Below are positions 23,336 through 34,557 of a stretch of 64,000 nucleotides of DNA, one piece after another. Under the pieces are notes generated by a model, which had not been told where the DNA came from, searched no databases, and worked only from the letters and a program-made list of their open reading frames with translations. Source of the DNA: Arcuatula senhousia. Taxonomy: Eukaryota; Mollusca; Bivalvia; Mytilida; Mytilidae. Positions within the stretch are counted from its first letter, which is position 1; every line of letters begins with the position of its first letter. The DNA is taken from contig OZ020306.1 of NCBI GenBank assembly GCA_963971305.1, forward strand, positions 72,265,022 to 72,329,021, read 5' to 3'. A program made the translations under genes and the position numbers.

Positions 23336-24179
23336 ATATCGAAAGGCTTGTACCAAGTCAGGACCATTGTGATCTCTCCTGACTGTCTTTTGACCATTGG
23401 AGATTGATCCTCCAAGTAGTTGTGTTTAAATATTATTGAACCTAATTATTTGGTAGACCTGTTGTGTGACGGACAGATGGATAAAAGGACAAACCTGAGC
23501 CATCGTAGGCAGTGCCATTGATATCAAACTGATGATAGTATAACGTAGGTTAATGTCATCCAAAGAGTTTGAATTGGAAAATCTCTGATTTTTGTCCTTT
23601 TTTCCCTTTTGTTTTACCTATGGTTTTTCTATAGAATATGGGTATTCTAGGATTTTGTGTTGCTCAGAGATTGTTTATAGAGGTATTTAACGTCAAACAA
23701 TGGTTATGACGACGAAGGTGTTAATGCGAAGTGTATTAAATGTCCTCTAGAACTTTTGGTCAGAGAACCGACTGAAGTTACTCGTACCATATTGATTTCT
23801 TTACTATACAGTTGGTGTTTTTCCTTGTATTTTAATTACTATGTGGATACTCTATGAAGGAAATCAGGTGTATGATTTGCAGTTATGTTACCATGCCTTA
23901 TACTGCAATAGTTTTCCATAATAGAAAAAAATGTAAATTTAGAATGATATGGAAAAATAAGTTAAACAACGCCTCTTGGATGAATTATATTATTCATTCT
24001 AATCATATATATATATAAAAGACACATGTTACAAATAAACTAAAACTGTCATTTTCCAACCGGTTTCAATCCTATCATCAGGGAAAATGTACTAAATGTT
24101 GCTAACGGTGACGTCGTCGTCGTCAAGTGGCTATTGTTGATTGTGACGCTACAGTGCATTTAATTTAGGGTGGAATATT
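23336..24179. other. Non-coding stretch
   Basis: Nothing recognised except a short TA microsatellite near 24006-24016. Confidence 0.4.
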
Positions 24180-24570
24180 TTAATGAAATGTTTCTCTTTT
24201 ATTAATCTTTCCGTTTCTGTAGTATCCCCGTAAAATCGGACAAATCGGACAAATAATGAAAATAGGATTTGTATTTTTTGCACAAGATCTTATATGTCCA
24301 CTGAGGGGAATCATACTGTAATTCGTTTCTCTTATTTGTTGTCTGTGGACGGTAATTCTTTTACGCAAATTCCCGGTTTGTCCTATGTAGTTTTGTTTGC
24401 ATCCGTTACATGTTATGACATATAGTACAGCTTTAGAAGCACAGGTTATGTGTGATTTAATTTCAAATGTTTTTCCATCTTTAAAGTTGAAAATATTTGT
24501 TTCTTGTAAATACGGACATGTTCCCAAATTTGATCTATCGCATTTAATTACGGACTGATATATATATTTA
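24180..24570 (-). pseudogene. GIY-YIG endonuclease domain of a Penelope-like element
   Basis: The minus-strand open frame reads a Cys-containing linker (TCPYLQE ... SHITC), then VLYVITCNGCKQNYIGQTGN and LRKRITVHRQQI. This is the GIY-YIG signature with the preceding C-x2-C-type motif characteristic of Penelope-like element C-termini. After HIRSCAKN the frame departs from the family and ends at 24180. No RT is attached, so it is a 3' fragment. In autonomous elements this domain cuts the target DNA for integration. Confidence 0.75.
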
Positions 24571-25855
24571 ACATAAAAAAGGCTGGTTTGATGGCTTACT
24601 CTCCTTCATATCACATGGACAAAAAGCAATAGATATGGAATTAGTTTATTGAGAAAATACAAAAAATGTTATTATTCAGTATTTGAACAAGACAGAAAAA
24701 AACCCATTTAATGTTAGGATATAGTTTTCCAAAGTTTTCATTATTTTATATTACTATTGATTTAACTTTGTAAAATATGCTAGTTTTTTTGTGAATTGTA
24801 TTAAGGTTAGTGGTGTTATGTGATCATACATAACTAAGCATGAAACAATGTGAAAACTGAGTTCAATAAATATACATAAATCTTATTTAAAACATTTAAA
24901 CTTAAAAACAATAATAAAAATACGCTTATTATCTAAGATATACATCAGTCTACTATTATTAATGAATACAATTAAAGCTGGTGACTCCGTATTGTTTGAA
25001 GTTTAATCTTAAAAAATCACTGTAGATCATTAATTTTGATCAACTGAAAAAGAGTCGAATACTTTGATTTTTTTTAGATAGTAATCTATGCTGGTTGTTT
25101 GGCCTATCCAATGATTTCGTTTGAAGTTTTTGAAAATTTTGAAAAAGAAAAAACGCATGTTAACTGGACCAATATTTTAACACAAACTGATAATATTCGA
25201 CATTATTTTTAGGGTTGGGATTTCACTTTGGTGTATTTTGGATAAAAAATCTTTTTTAACCGTTTAATGTGAGTAACCATGCACTTTTAGTTGAATAAAG
25301 ATTTTACAAAAAAAATGTTTAACAAAAAGTTTAATGTAAGTATTTCAGGTTACCCTTATTTCAGAGTAATATATGGGTTTCTAAATGGAAAATTTGATCA
25401 AAAGTCAAAGTATGCATTACAGAAAACTCTTTTTCGGTCCCCAGAAGACAAACCCATTCTTTCTTTATTTGACATCATTTAATCCACTTCTTTTTCTGGA
25501 GTAAAATCTGTTTTTTTTTCACAAAATTTGTGCAATTTGGATGGCATTTCTTTGGTATTAATTGAAGAATCCTAATTTTTTCACAAATGTTCTGTATCGA
25601 CAGATTTCAAAGTTAATAGGCCTGAATTGTTAAAAGTTGTAGTTTTTGTCAGTATATTCATATCATAACAAGAACGGCAGCCTTTCGTCGGAGACATATA
25701 TCACCTGCCTCTCAAAATATTCAATAAAAAGGAAGTAGACGAATTAAGGGTACAAAATTTTTGTATACCATATAGTACTCTTGTTTAAACCATTTCATGT
25801 ATTCAATCGATTTTATTTTTACTGTGTATTAATTTGTGCTTTGTTATTGATTATC
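24571..25855. other. AT-rich non-coding stretch
   Basis: No exon or element recognised. A 63-codon plus-strand frame at 25291-25482 has no known domain. Confidence 0.4.
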
Positions 25856-26205
25856 TATATGGGGAAGGTTGGCGCAAAAAAAATCTAGTTTAACCCCGCC
25901 ACATTTTTAATGTGCCTGTCCTAAGCCAGAAATATATTTTTTTATCAAAGCCTATGTTTGTCGAATTTATGTTAATTGTTTTTTTGTCAAGAAGAGGGTC
26001 TTTCATTGCACTTTAGGATTGCGCTTGAATCATATGTAGTTTATTTTCAATCCAGGGGCCAATTGAAAAACAGCGAGAAGCGACCGCTGGTCACATTGAT
26101 GGCTTCTGGCTGTTTTCCATTGTGGATGTTTTAAATTTACGTTTATATTGTAGGTTGTGTCGCGTACACATATTCCACATCTCATTTTCTTCTATATAAT
26201 GATTT
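25856..26205 (+). repeat. Family C tail (3' part of the RT element)
   Basis: Runs from 'tatggggaaggttggcgc' via 'accccgccacattttta' and 'gtgcctgtcctaagcc' to 'tgtgtcgcgtacacatattc'. The same series of blocks follows the RT fragments at 47.0-47.8 and 60.3-61.0 kb. No RT remnant precedes it. Confidence 0.7.
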
Positions 26206-26749
26206 ATAATTCCACATGCAACGGACTAATACTGAAGTGTTGACAACAGGGTGTTTATATTGAAAAAAAATTACTCTGTTTAAGACTGCAGAAGTGAAAA
26301 AGATACCATGTTTAAGACAAACTGATTCCAAAACCATGACCCTTTTCCTGCGGCACACTCATAACATTTTAATAATAGCAAGTAGCCCCCCCTCCCGGAG
26401 TGACTTGTAGTAGCCAGGAAAACAGCCACGATATTTGTTTTACGCCGCAATACACATTTATGTCCGACAAGTGTGGCCAATTTCATGTAACTGATATATA
26501 CTTGGAAATATGTCAAAAAATGTGTTTAAAAATGATTGATTTTTAGCTCACCGCTATTTTTATTGTAATCAATTGACCAAAAAATTAATGCTGTAAATCA
26601 AATATGTAGTCAAATGATCATCCAAGCAGCATTGATAACTCAAAGTTGATTTTTTTTCTCCATTTTTGATTTTTCGTGGCTTTACTCAATTGATATAAAA
26701 TGACAGGGTAAAAAAAATCAGGATGTTAATAACAGGACAAATCCTTGAC
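26206..26749. other. Non-coding stretch
   Basis: Nothing recognised; the 78-codon minus-strand frame at 26280-26516 has no domain. Confidence 0.35.
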
Positions 26750-27530
26750 AGGATGGTGTTGTTTGCTAAACAAATTATCGGAATTGAAAGATAGCAAGAA
26801 CGAAATTCCTGGATCCACCAAGTGGCAAAATTCTAAGTCCGCTCACTTAACAGGATGTAGATAAACGACAAGCCTGAAAACGCATCCCTATATAGTTATA
26901 AGATTCATACCTTAAGCTGCACACTACATATTGAAAGCCTACGAATAGTAATAGCTAAGAGATTTGGAACGAATATTTTTTTTTCCATTTTTGACCCTTG
27001 AAAAAATCTAAGTCCGCTATTTAAGCAGGAAGTAGGTATACGACAAATCAATAAATGCATTTCACCATATGAAACCCCTATACTGAAGCTGCATACCAAA
27101 TATTTAAAGTCCAATGATAGTAAAAGTTCATTTTGTTATGATTTTTTTTTCATTTTTATCCTTGGAAAATTCTAAGCACGTTAAACATGAAGTAGGTAAG
27201 TTACAGAACTGGAGATGCATCTCATTATAGTATGAGACCCCTACCTCAAGCTAAATATCAAATATAAATCAGCTGAGAAAGATCCGAAAACAAAAAGTCC
27301 ATGTTTGAACAAAGTCAACCCGTTTAACAGGAAGTAGGTAAGGGATAGACCTGGAAACGCCACCAATCACATGTAATCCTTAGCTTAAGTTGCAAACAAG
27401 CATTTAAAGCCTATGATTATACATGTAATAGTAGCTAAAAAAAATGTTACAAAAAAGTGTGACGGACGGACGCACGGACAGACGGTGCCCGGCATTTCTC
27501 TATCCCCGTTACGCGTTGCGGCGCGGGACA
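26750..27530 (+). repeat. Degenerate ~170-bp tandem repeat, four units
   Basis: The motif 'caggaagtaggta' or variants recurs near 26850, 27030, 27190 and 27340, each followed by 'aagctgcatacc'-like and 'tttaaagcctatgat'-like blocks. The repeat ends in a ggacggac/gacagacgg tract (about 27462-27485). The units are heavily diverged from each other. Confidence 0.6.
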
Positions 27531-30284
27531 AAACAAATCACGCTTGTTTCATGGACCATTTGTTCGACTCTCTCTTGACTCCATTTGAAATCAGAAAGGA
27601 TGTAAGAGTTAGTCCCGTGTAAAATGATGGATGCAAGTTAAAGTTAAAGAATCTTTTGTAAGGTTATATGGATATGTTCATTAGGGCCGCTTAAAAGGTT
27701 TCACTCGAAAGCTGCAAGCTGGAGAAAGTTTACATAATCACCAATCTTTTTCCCAAATCCAGGATATATAAATATCAAGTTTAAAGGAACTATAAGTTGG
27801 TCATTTCTAAACGAATTTCGAAGGAACAGAAAGGTGCCAAAGGGACGTTCGAATGCAAACAGCATAAAAAGACAGAAAGAAAGAGAATAATAAGAAGAAA
27901 CAGACAACACAAAAAAAATACATATTACTGAGAAGCAATCAATATCGCAAAATCAAGTCTTAGTCAGGTGATTCGGCAGGGTAAGCAGATCCTGGTTGTC
28001 GCAACACACCTGTTGCATTGCTTAAGGTCCATTTTGTTTGACACCCGGTTAAGTAGTTTTACTTTGTTTTTGAAAATAGGAGAAAAATGCAAAAAATTGC
28101 GGGTTCAGAAGGGAGCTCATGAGGTTGGAACATATACCTCTTTCCTTAGAACATTTTGTAATTTTTGCGCAGATATTAAGCAAAACTGACCTAGAATCCA
28201 TTTTGTCGACTAAATGATCAGTAAACAATAAGCGAAACCTCCTTTTCAAATATTTCTGGATCCTATCCCTTGAAATGGTAGACAACACCTTGATCCTAAT
28301 TTGTTGTCTATCGATATGGATGTTCTCCATTGAGAATATAATCAAAGCGCTAAAGCGTTTAAAGGCAAGCGAAATATATAAGAACTATAATAGATTTATT
28401 TTCTGTTGAAGTATGTTGTTCAAAATGTTTGCGAAATAATAATTTTGGTGGGCGAAGAAAGGATCGTCATGCAGATGCCCTCAAATTTAAAGTTAATGAA
28501 CACAATTGCACACACAAGACAGGTATCGTGTAAAAACGGTATCGATTGAAACACCCCTTCGATTAAAATGCACTCGTCCCAATGATGTGTATTGTATACC
28601 GAATTTATGAACGGAGAATATATTTTCCCTTGCATTAACCAATCAAATATCAGAAATATTTATACGAACAAATCAAGTAATAGATGAATACATATTGTAT
28701 ATTCTATCGCCTTTAACTTAATAGTTCCTCATGTAAGATGCAAAGGAATAAATAAAACTTGTGCCTGTCATATAAAATGCCAATAAAAATGGAGATTTAT
28801 AGAAGTGTATATTATGTTAACAAATATTGAAAAATAATATAGAAAATAAAGCAATTTATTCCAGACTGGATGAAGGAAGATCACTCCGTCTAGACTGAAA
28901 ATCAAAGCGCTAAAGCGTTAAAAGGCAGAGCTTAATCTAAGCACTTAAAATAAAGAAGGATCTGTGTTTCATAAACTTGAAACATAGAACATCAGTTGTG
29001 TTTGTTTCCTACGCACACTTACACATTTGTTAAGAAATCTGTAATTAAGCTCAACCCACTTGATCAAAGGTCAAAGGTAAAAAATGCTTAAGTGAACGTC
29101 AACGAGTATTGATACACGATATGTAGTGCACATTTATATCGCATTTATGTTGGGGTATAAATATGTACCTCTTATTTTAGACAATCCGTAAAACATTTAA
29201 AATACAATACACGAATAATGTTCTGTAATAGATCCTCTGGTAGCAATATTAACTGACCGATTTACCCTGTCTAGACGAAAAAAAAACGCGAAAATCAGAT
29301 AGCTATATGACCCAATAAGGCTCTGCCTGAAAACGCGAAAATCATCACTACTCTATAGACTCCATAAGGCTTCGCTGGCGCTTGCCTAAAAACCACCGTA
29401 AGTATATATGTTTATTGTGTCGCGAACATTTATTTCACATATGATCTTTAATGTAACAGTTATATTTCATTAAAGTTTTAGTATCACCGAATCTTCTTTG
29501 TTTTAAACTAATGGTATCTGTCTTCTGTTATGAAAAATTGGTACATGTGTTTTCGTTATGTTATGAAAAACTGAGATATCCATACTGGTATGAAAAACTG
29601 ATATATCCATAATGATATGGAAAACTGATATCTTCGTGTTACATTATTGAAATTGGTGTTTTCATAATGTTATGGAAAACTGGAATCTTCAAAACGCTAA
29701 TGAAAATGTTATGATTTTTTTAACTAAGATTTGGAAATATTAATTTGCATCACATTTTTTTCAACCAAATGATGCATGCGTTATCAATTATTGATGCGTC
29801 TTTATAATGGATTATCATTGATCTAAATTTTGTTAACAAAAATGTTAAAACTAGAATAACAATGCTGTTTCCAGTGTCCAGATTTTGTTAACAAAATTTG
29901 TAAAATATTCACTGCAAGTTGACTCAGTAATGCAAGTCGACAAAATAATGTGTTCCAAGTTATCACTTCAATGAATCCAAAATCTGCATTTGTCTTGGGA
30001 AATGTATGTTAATCTGATGTGAAATCAATGCAAATTTTTGAAAAAGAAAATTTGTCATGTGCCAGCTATTGCCTATATTTTGCTTGGACAGCCTCTTAAA
30101 ACAACTCCTTTTAAATTGAATATTTAATAAATAAATAAAAAAAAAAAACACTACATATATTTGAATATTTCTTTATAATTTGTTTATGAGTAAATATAAT
30201 TAAATTAATAAGTAGATTTAATAAGATTATTGATAATAAACAATGGCATTGTGGGCATGAGGAAAATTTATGATGCATGGGGAA
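27531..30284. other. Non-coding stretch with minor repeats
   Basis: 'aatcaaagcgctaaagcgtt' occurs at about 28340 and 28901 as a direct repeat. 29408-29440 is a family C tail scrap. 29525-29690 holds degenerate repeats of 'ttatgaaaaactgatat'. The 98-codon minus-strand frame at 28049-28345 has no recognised domain. Confidence 0.45.
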
Positions 30285-30390
30285 TGGAGTGGTAAATGGG
30301 GATGGGGATGGTAAATAGTGTATGGGGATGGGGATAGTATATGGTGTATGGGGATGGTATATCGTACAATGGTAAATGGGGAGAAAGGGA
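30285..30390 (+). repeat. G-rich minisatellite
   Basis: Repeats of 'gtatggggatgg' and 'ggtaaatgg'; the GGGG-AT-GGGG runs could favour G-quadruplex formation. Short and imperfect. Confidence 0.6.
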
Positions 30391-30423
30391 AGCTTTTACC
30401 ATACGAGTACTGTAGGGTTTTGT

Positions 30424-30691
30424 TTTGTCTTCCTTTACCGGATTTGGTACACTGAATGGACTATTGGCAACGGGTGTGCTATAGCAAGCAGGAACTGCTT
30501 ACTCTCCCAGAGCACCTGAGTTCACTCTTGTTTCGACTGGAGTTCGCGTTGTTGATTGATATTCAGTATTTTGTGCTTCTATGTTTTACATGTTGTCTGT
30601 TTTTTGTCCCGTTCTTGTTGGTGTTTAGTGATTTTGTCTCTGCCCTTTCGGACGTTTGACATTCGGACACCCCATTGGTACCCCTTCTTCT
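30424..30691 (+). repeat. Family B retroposon, longest clear copy
   Basis: Starts 'cttcctttaccggatttg', contains 'cagagcacctgagttc' and 'gttgattgatattcag', and ends 'ggtaccccttctt'. It serves as the reference order for the truncated copies. Internal open frames are not considered genes. Confidence 0.75.
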
Positions 30692-31527
30692 TTCTATCAA
30701 ATACCGGTAGACATGGAACGTCATGCAAATATAAAACCATACAGAAATACAAACACAAAGTAATTGGTATAAACATTCTAAAACATTGATGAAAATTCAT
30801 AAAAATATCATAACTGAAAAAGAAACTCTTAAAAAACTTGACAAAAATACTATGACGATTAAAACATGTGTCATTTTACATTGTTTTGAGAAATAAAACA
30901 CTACCTGCTCAAAAGTACAACTCCTTCAAAGGCAAAAGCTTTAACTTTCGTTGCTTCTTGCCTCTTAGCTTCTTTCATGATTTTTAAATAATAGATATTT
31001 GAAATAACACTTCAAATGACATGTATAGCAGATATATTTGGTTATTGTAAAACACTCTCAATTACAACCCTCTCGTTCACACGTATAAAAGAAAATAGAG
31101 TCCATATAATATGAAAACTATTTCGCATATTCTAGATACAAACAACCAAATAGAAAAATATTATGAACATGTCCAATGGTACAAACAGTCATTTGCACAT
31201 AGACCTACAACGTATGTAATGGCTTTAGAATGAAAAAAAATAATAATCTTAAAATATAAATAAAGAAAGTATAACTCCAAATACAATAAATGAAGAGGTA
31301 ATAACGTTTTTATAGTTAAACACTAAGCTTGAGCCAAACTCTTTTTAAATTAATAGGAAAACCTTTTCGGACATGCGACATTTTATTGAACCTTTGCTAC
31401 ATTTTGCCTTTTAAGAAAGAACAAGAAAAAATATATACTTTTATTGTCTTTAGAAAACATAGGGTTGCCGTTCTTCTTTAAATTATATCTAAGGAAAACG
31501 TAATTTGTTCTATATGTATATATATAT
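30692..31527. other. AT-rich non-coding stretch
   Basis: No gene or repeat recognised apart from TA-rich tracts near 31510-31527. Confidence 0.4.
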
Positions 31528-33046
31528 GTTACAGTAAAAGTGTATAATTAGGAATTATACATAATTCCTGAAATTTTCAGTAAATATGTATAATTACTGG
31601 CATCATTAGTTATTATACATAATTACTGAACTTTTCAGGAATTATGCATAGTTACTAAATATTGAGCAGTAATTATGTATAATTCCTAAAGACTTATGAA
31701 ATAGAATAAAATTTATTTTCAATTTGTTTAAAAAACTTGCCAAGCAAAGCAGAATAAGCACAACACTTTAAATTTAACATAATTTTAACCTCTTTAGATT
31801 ACACATATTCATTATTCATATACTGGATTTGAAATTCTCATTGTGCAAGTGTGGCACAATTATATTTTAGGATAAATTTAGATGGCAACACATTGCACAT
31901 TTAACCGCATCTTCATCGAGAATGTGTGTTTGTTTCAAACTTGTTTTTACCAAAACATTCACATTTTGTGACCCTTTCATTTGTTTTTACTGAAAGTCAC
32001 AAATTTAAAAGATATTGAATTATCCTAACAAATCAAATATAAGTCATATAACATGTAACATAAACTATAAGTGAATAAGTATACCGGTAATTGATAAAAC
32101 GTAAAGTGCACAGAGAGACTCCAGAAGAAAAGTAGAACCCTGTAATACTACCAAAATACACACAAGTCATACATGTAAACAGTTGCCCAAGATATTGACC
32201 TTTACCAAAGTTTTTGAATGCTAAAAACATTAGATCCTGCAGTCTGAGCTGTATATTTTTGACACACTTTGTAATAGAACAAGAAACAGTAATTTAAACA
32301 GAAAATAAATAAAGACTAATTTTTAGCATTTTTTTCCTCTGACTAAAGTTTAGCAAAACATCTTGTTATAATAACAATTTACTTTTTTACATTTATGTCA
32401 AATCACACATTTAAGATTTACCTCCAGATAAATTGAAATTGACTTCGTCATTATTATTTTATTACGGCCCAGCATCTATTGTTTTATCCATGTCCATCTG
32501 TCCGTCCGTCAGTCCCGCAAGTTTTCCTGATTTTATTTCCACTTGCTTGCAGATATTGAGCTGAATTTTTCCATACATTGTGGCAATTTGCGGGGCATCA
32601 TCTGCATCTTACAGACACAAACACCTGGCAAATATTATATACTTGGCAGCTGGGGCTTTACCATTTCCAGTTTCATTTTGGTTTTTAGATCGGTTGACCA
32701 TAACAGAAAATATATAAATACGATATAAAAAAGAGAATTAATGAGAAAGTGAATTAAACCAATCCAAGTTATTTTAAAGTATTAACTTAATAGAATTTGT
32801 TTAAAGAGATTGATGATTTCTACAGTTATAGTACAAATGAATTAGAATGCTTGTGCTTTATTCTACAAATTTACTAAAATCAAATCAGTAAGTTTGTATA
32901 AAAACTTCTTTAAAAATCAGTAATTATGTATAATTACTGGTCAGAATTAGGAATTATATATATTTCCTAACCCATTTAGTAATTATACATATTTACTGAA
33001 ATTTCAGGATTATGTATAATTCCTAATTATACACTTTTACTGTAAC
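31528..33046. mobile_element. 1.5-kb TIR element, non-coding
   Basis: The left end 'gttacagtaaaagtgtataa' and the right end 'cacttttactgtaac' are inverted repeats. Homology extends ~130-160 bp inward as alternating 'taattatgtataatta'-like palindromic blocks. Flanks are tatatat and atatata, so a TA-containing target duplication is possible. No transposase-like frame is present: a non-autonomous DNA element or large MITE. Confidence 0.75.
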
Positions 33047-33220
33047 ATATATAAATGTAAAACGTCTCGAAGAAGTAGCCAACTTATCAACCTACGGGAC
33101 GTCGGATCGAAAACAAAAGAAAATAACGATACTGTGCAAACAAAAATGATAAATAAACTTCTAAAATTGTGCACAACAACATCAAATATGATGTTAAAAT
33201 GAAATAATAATAATCTAAGT

Positions 33221-33391
33221 CAAAAGACTAAAATTAATTATCAAATAAGCGGATATTTCGCTGGACCGACGAGCTTCATCAGCGCTTGTAATCTGATAAG
33301 ATAAGATTTCCCATAACAGATTACAAGCGCTGATGAAGCTGGTCGGTCCAGCGAAATATCCGCTTGTTTGATAATTAATTTTAGTCTTTTG
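33221..33391. repeat. Near-perfect 75-bp inverted repeat with hammerhead-like motif
   Basis: Arms 33221-33295 and 33317-33391 are reverse complements with only two mismatches, around a 21-nt loop. The plus strand of the right arm (and the minus strand of the left) reads acaagcg-CTGATGA-a-GCTGG-tcggt-CCAGC-GAAA-tatc-cgcttgt. This resembles a hammerhead core with paired stems I and II and an A-T-A-T stem III, apart from one extra A after CTGATGA. Confidence 0.85.
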
Positions 33392-33551
33392 GAAATTATG
33401 GAAATATTATGGAAATATCAAACAAACACTAAACATTTCGCAAACTAGAACCGCACGAATTTAACATACAACATAAATACACACAAAAGTCGTTACAAAA
33501 ATTAACTAAGGAGTTCCAAAAGGGTTTAATACTTAATTTTACATTTAAACA

Positions 33552-34219
33552 TTGTTTTCAATTCTTGAAGTTAAAGGAAAAACACAACTCTGTTTTACCC
33601 ACTTGAAGATTGTAAACATTGCTGGGGTATATTGTTTAACTGTTCCTTCTAGTGATTGCGTTGTAACAAAAATTCGACAAGATCAATATTGCCTTTTTCA
33701 CATGCCAAAAATAATGAAGCTTCTACAAGTACTCAGTACTCATTGACTCCAAGTTGTGAGCAAAAATGTGAAAATTATTTTCAAAAAAACGTCCAGTTTG
33801 GTCAAATATGGAGTGCATTGCACAACAACTTTGCACACCGTAAATGTAAACAGCTACAGTAGAAATTACTCCAACAATATTATTTACACAGAGGAATTAT
33901 TACATAAAATTAACTTGTCTAATGGTTTATGTTATTTTGTAAAGAAAGGGAAAGTTTATTACATTTATTTGTTAACTGCAAATATGTGAAGGATATGTGT
34001 GTGGGGGGTATTTTTGTATTAATTAATTTCTTATCCACTCGAATCGGAATAGACGTGGTGCAAAAAACTGAAAATATCATAACATTGGGGATACAAAAAC
34101 TGGATGTTAAACACTTAATAGTTGAAACGGTCCTTTACATGGTAAAATGGGCAATATGGAAACATAGAAATATTGCTAAAGTACCAAAAGAGAAACGTTC
34201 CAAAACAAATGATCATTAA
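33552..34219 (+). pseudogene. LINE reverse-transcriptase C-terminal remnant
   Basis: Across frameshifts the plus strand reads IIYTEELLHKINLSNGLCYF and then a zf-RVT-like CKKERESLLHLFVNCKYVKD, followed by VETVLYMVKWAIWKHRN. This order is typical of the C-terminus of non-LTR element polyproteins. No catalytic RT motif remains. It abuts the decayed end of the ankyrin array at 34255. Confidence 0.55.
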
Positions 34220-34254
34220 TATGGCAATTAATGATATAATTTTTGTCAGTTAAA

Positions 34255-34557
34255 TTAACAGGGGAAAGAAAGGTGAAAATGTATATGTTGAAATAAAGAG
34301 AGTTTTTGAATAGATTGGTTGTTATAACACGCTGCATGTAATGGAGTCCAGCCATCTGTTCTTTGTTTGTTTATTTCAATCGGGTGTTCTAGCAGTAATC
34401 TGACTACATCGACATTTCCACTGTAGCATGCTAAAAACAATTAAGTTTCTCCTTTTTCATTGCAGATTTCAGCATCTATGTGATTGCTTTTCAGTAGTTC
34501 TTTTACCACCTCTACATAGTTGTTATAACACACTGCATGTTATGGAGTCCAGCCATC
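34255..34557 (-). pseudogene. Decayed last ankyrin units of gene 2
   Basis: Beyond the frameshift at ~34557 the ankyrin repeat sequence continues recognisably in the shifted frame. TTA has become TAA at 34540-34542 and TCA has become TAA at 34441-34443. The frame then reads LFLACYSGNVDVVRLLLEH and ...GWTPLHAACYNN before ending in unrelated sequence. The array therefore once extended at least one more two-repeat unit. Confidence 0.85.

Noticed and set aside
30456..30789. Conserved-looking open frames in family B copies (also at 8504-8831 and 52499-52687)
   Set aside because: Similarity reflects the shared repeat DNA; frames are broken differently in each copy and no domain is recognisable.
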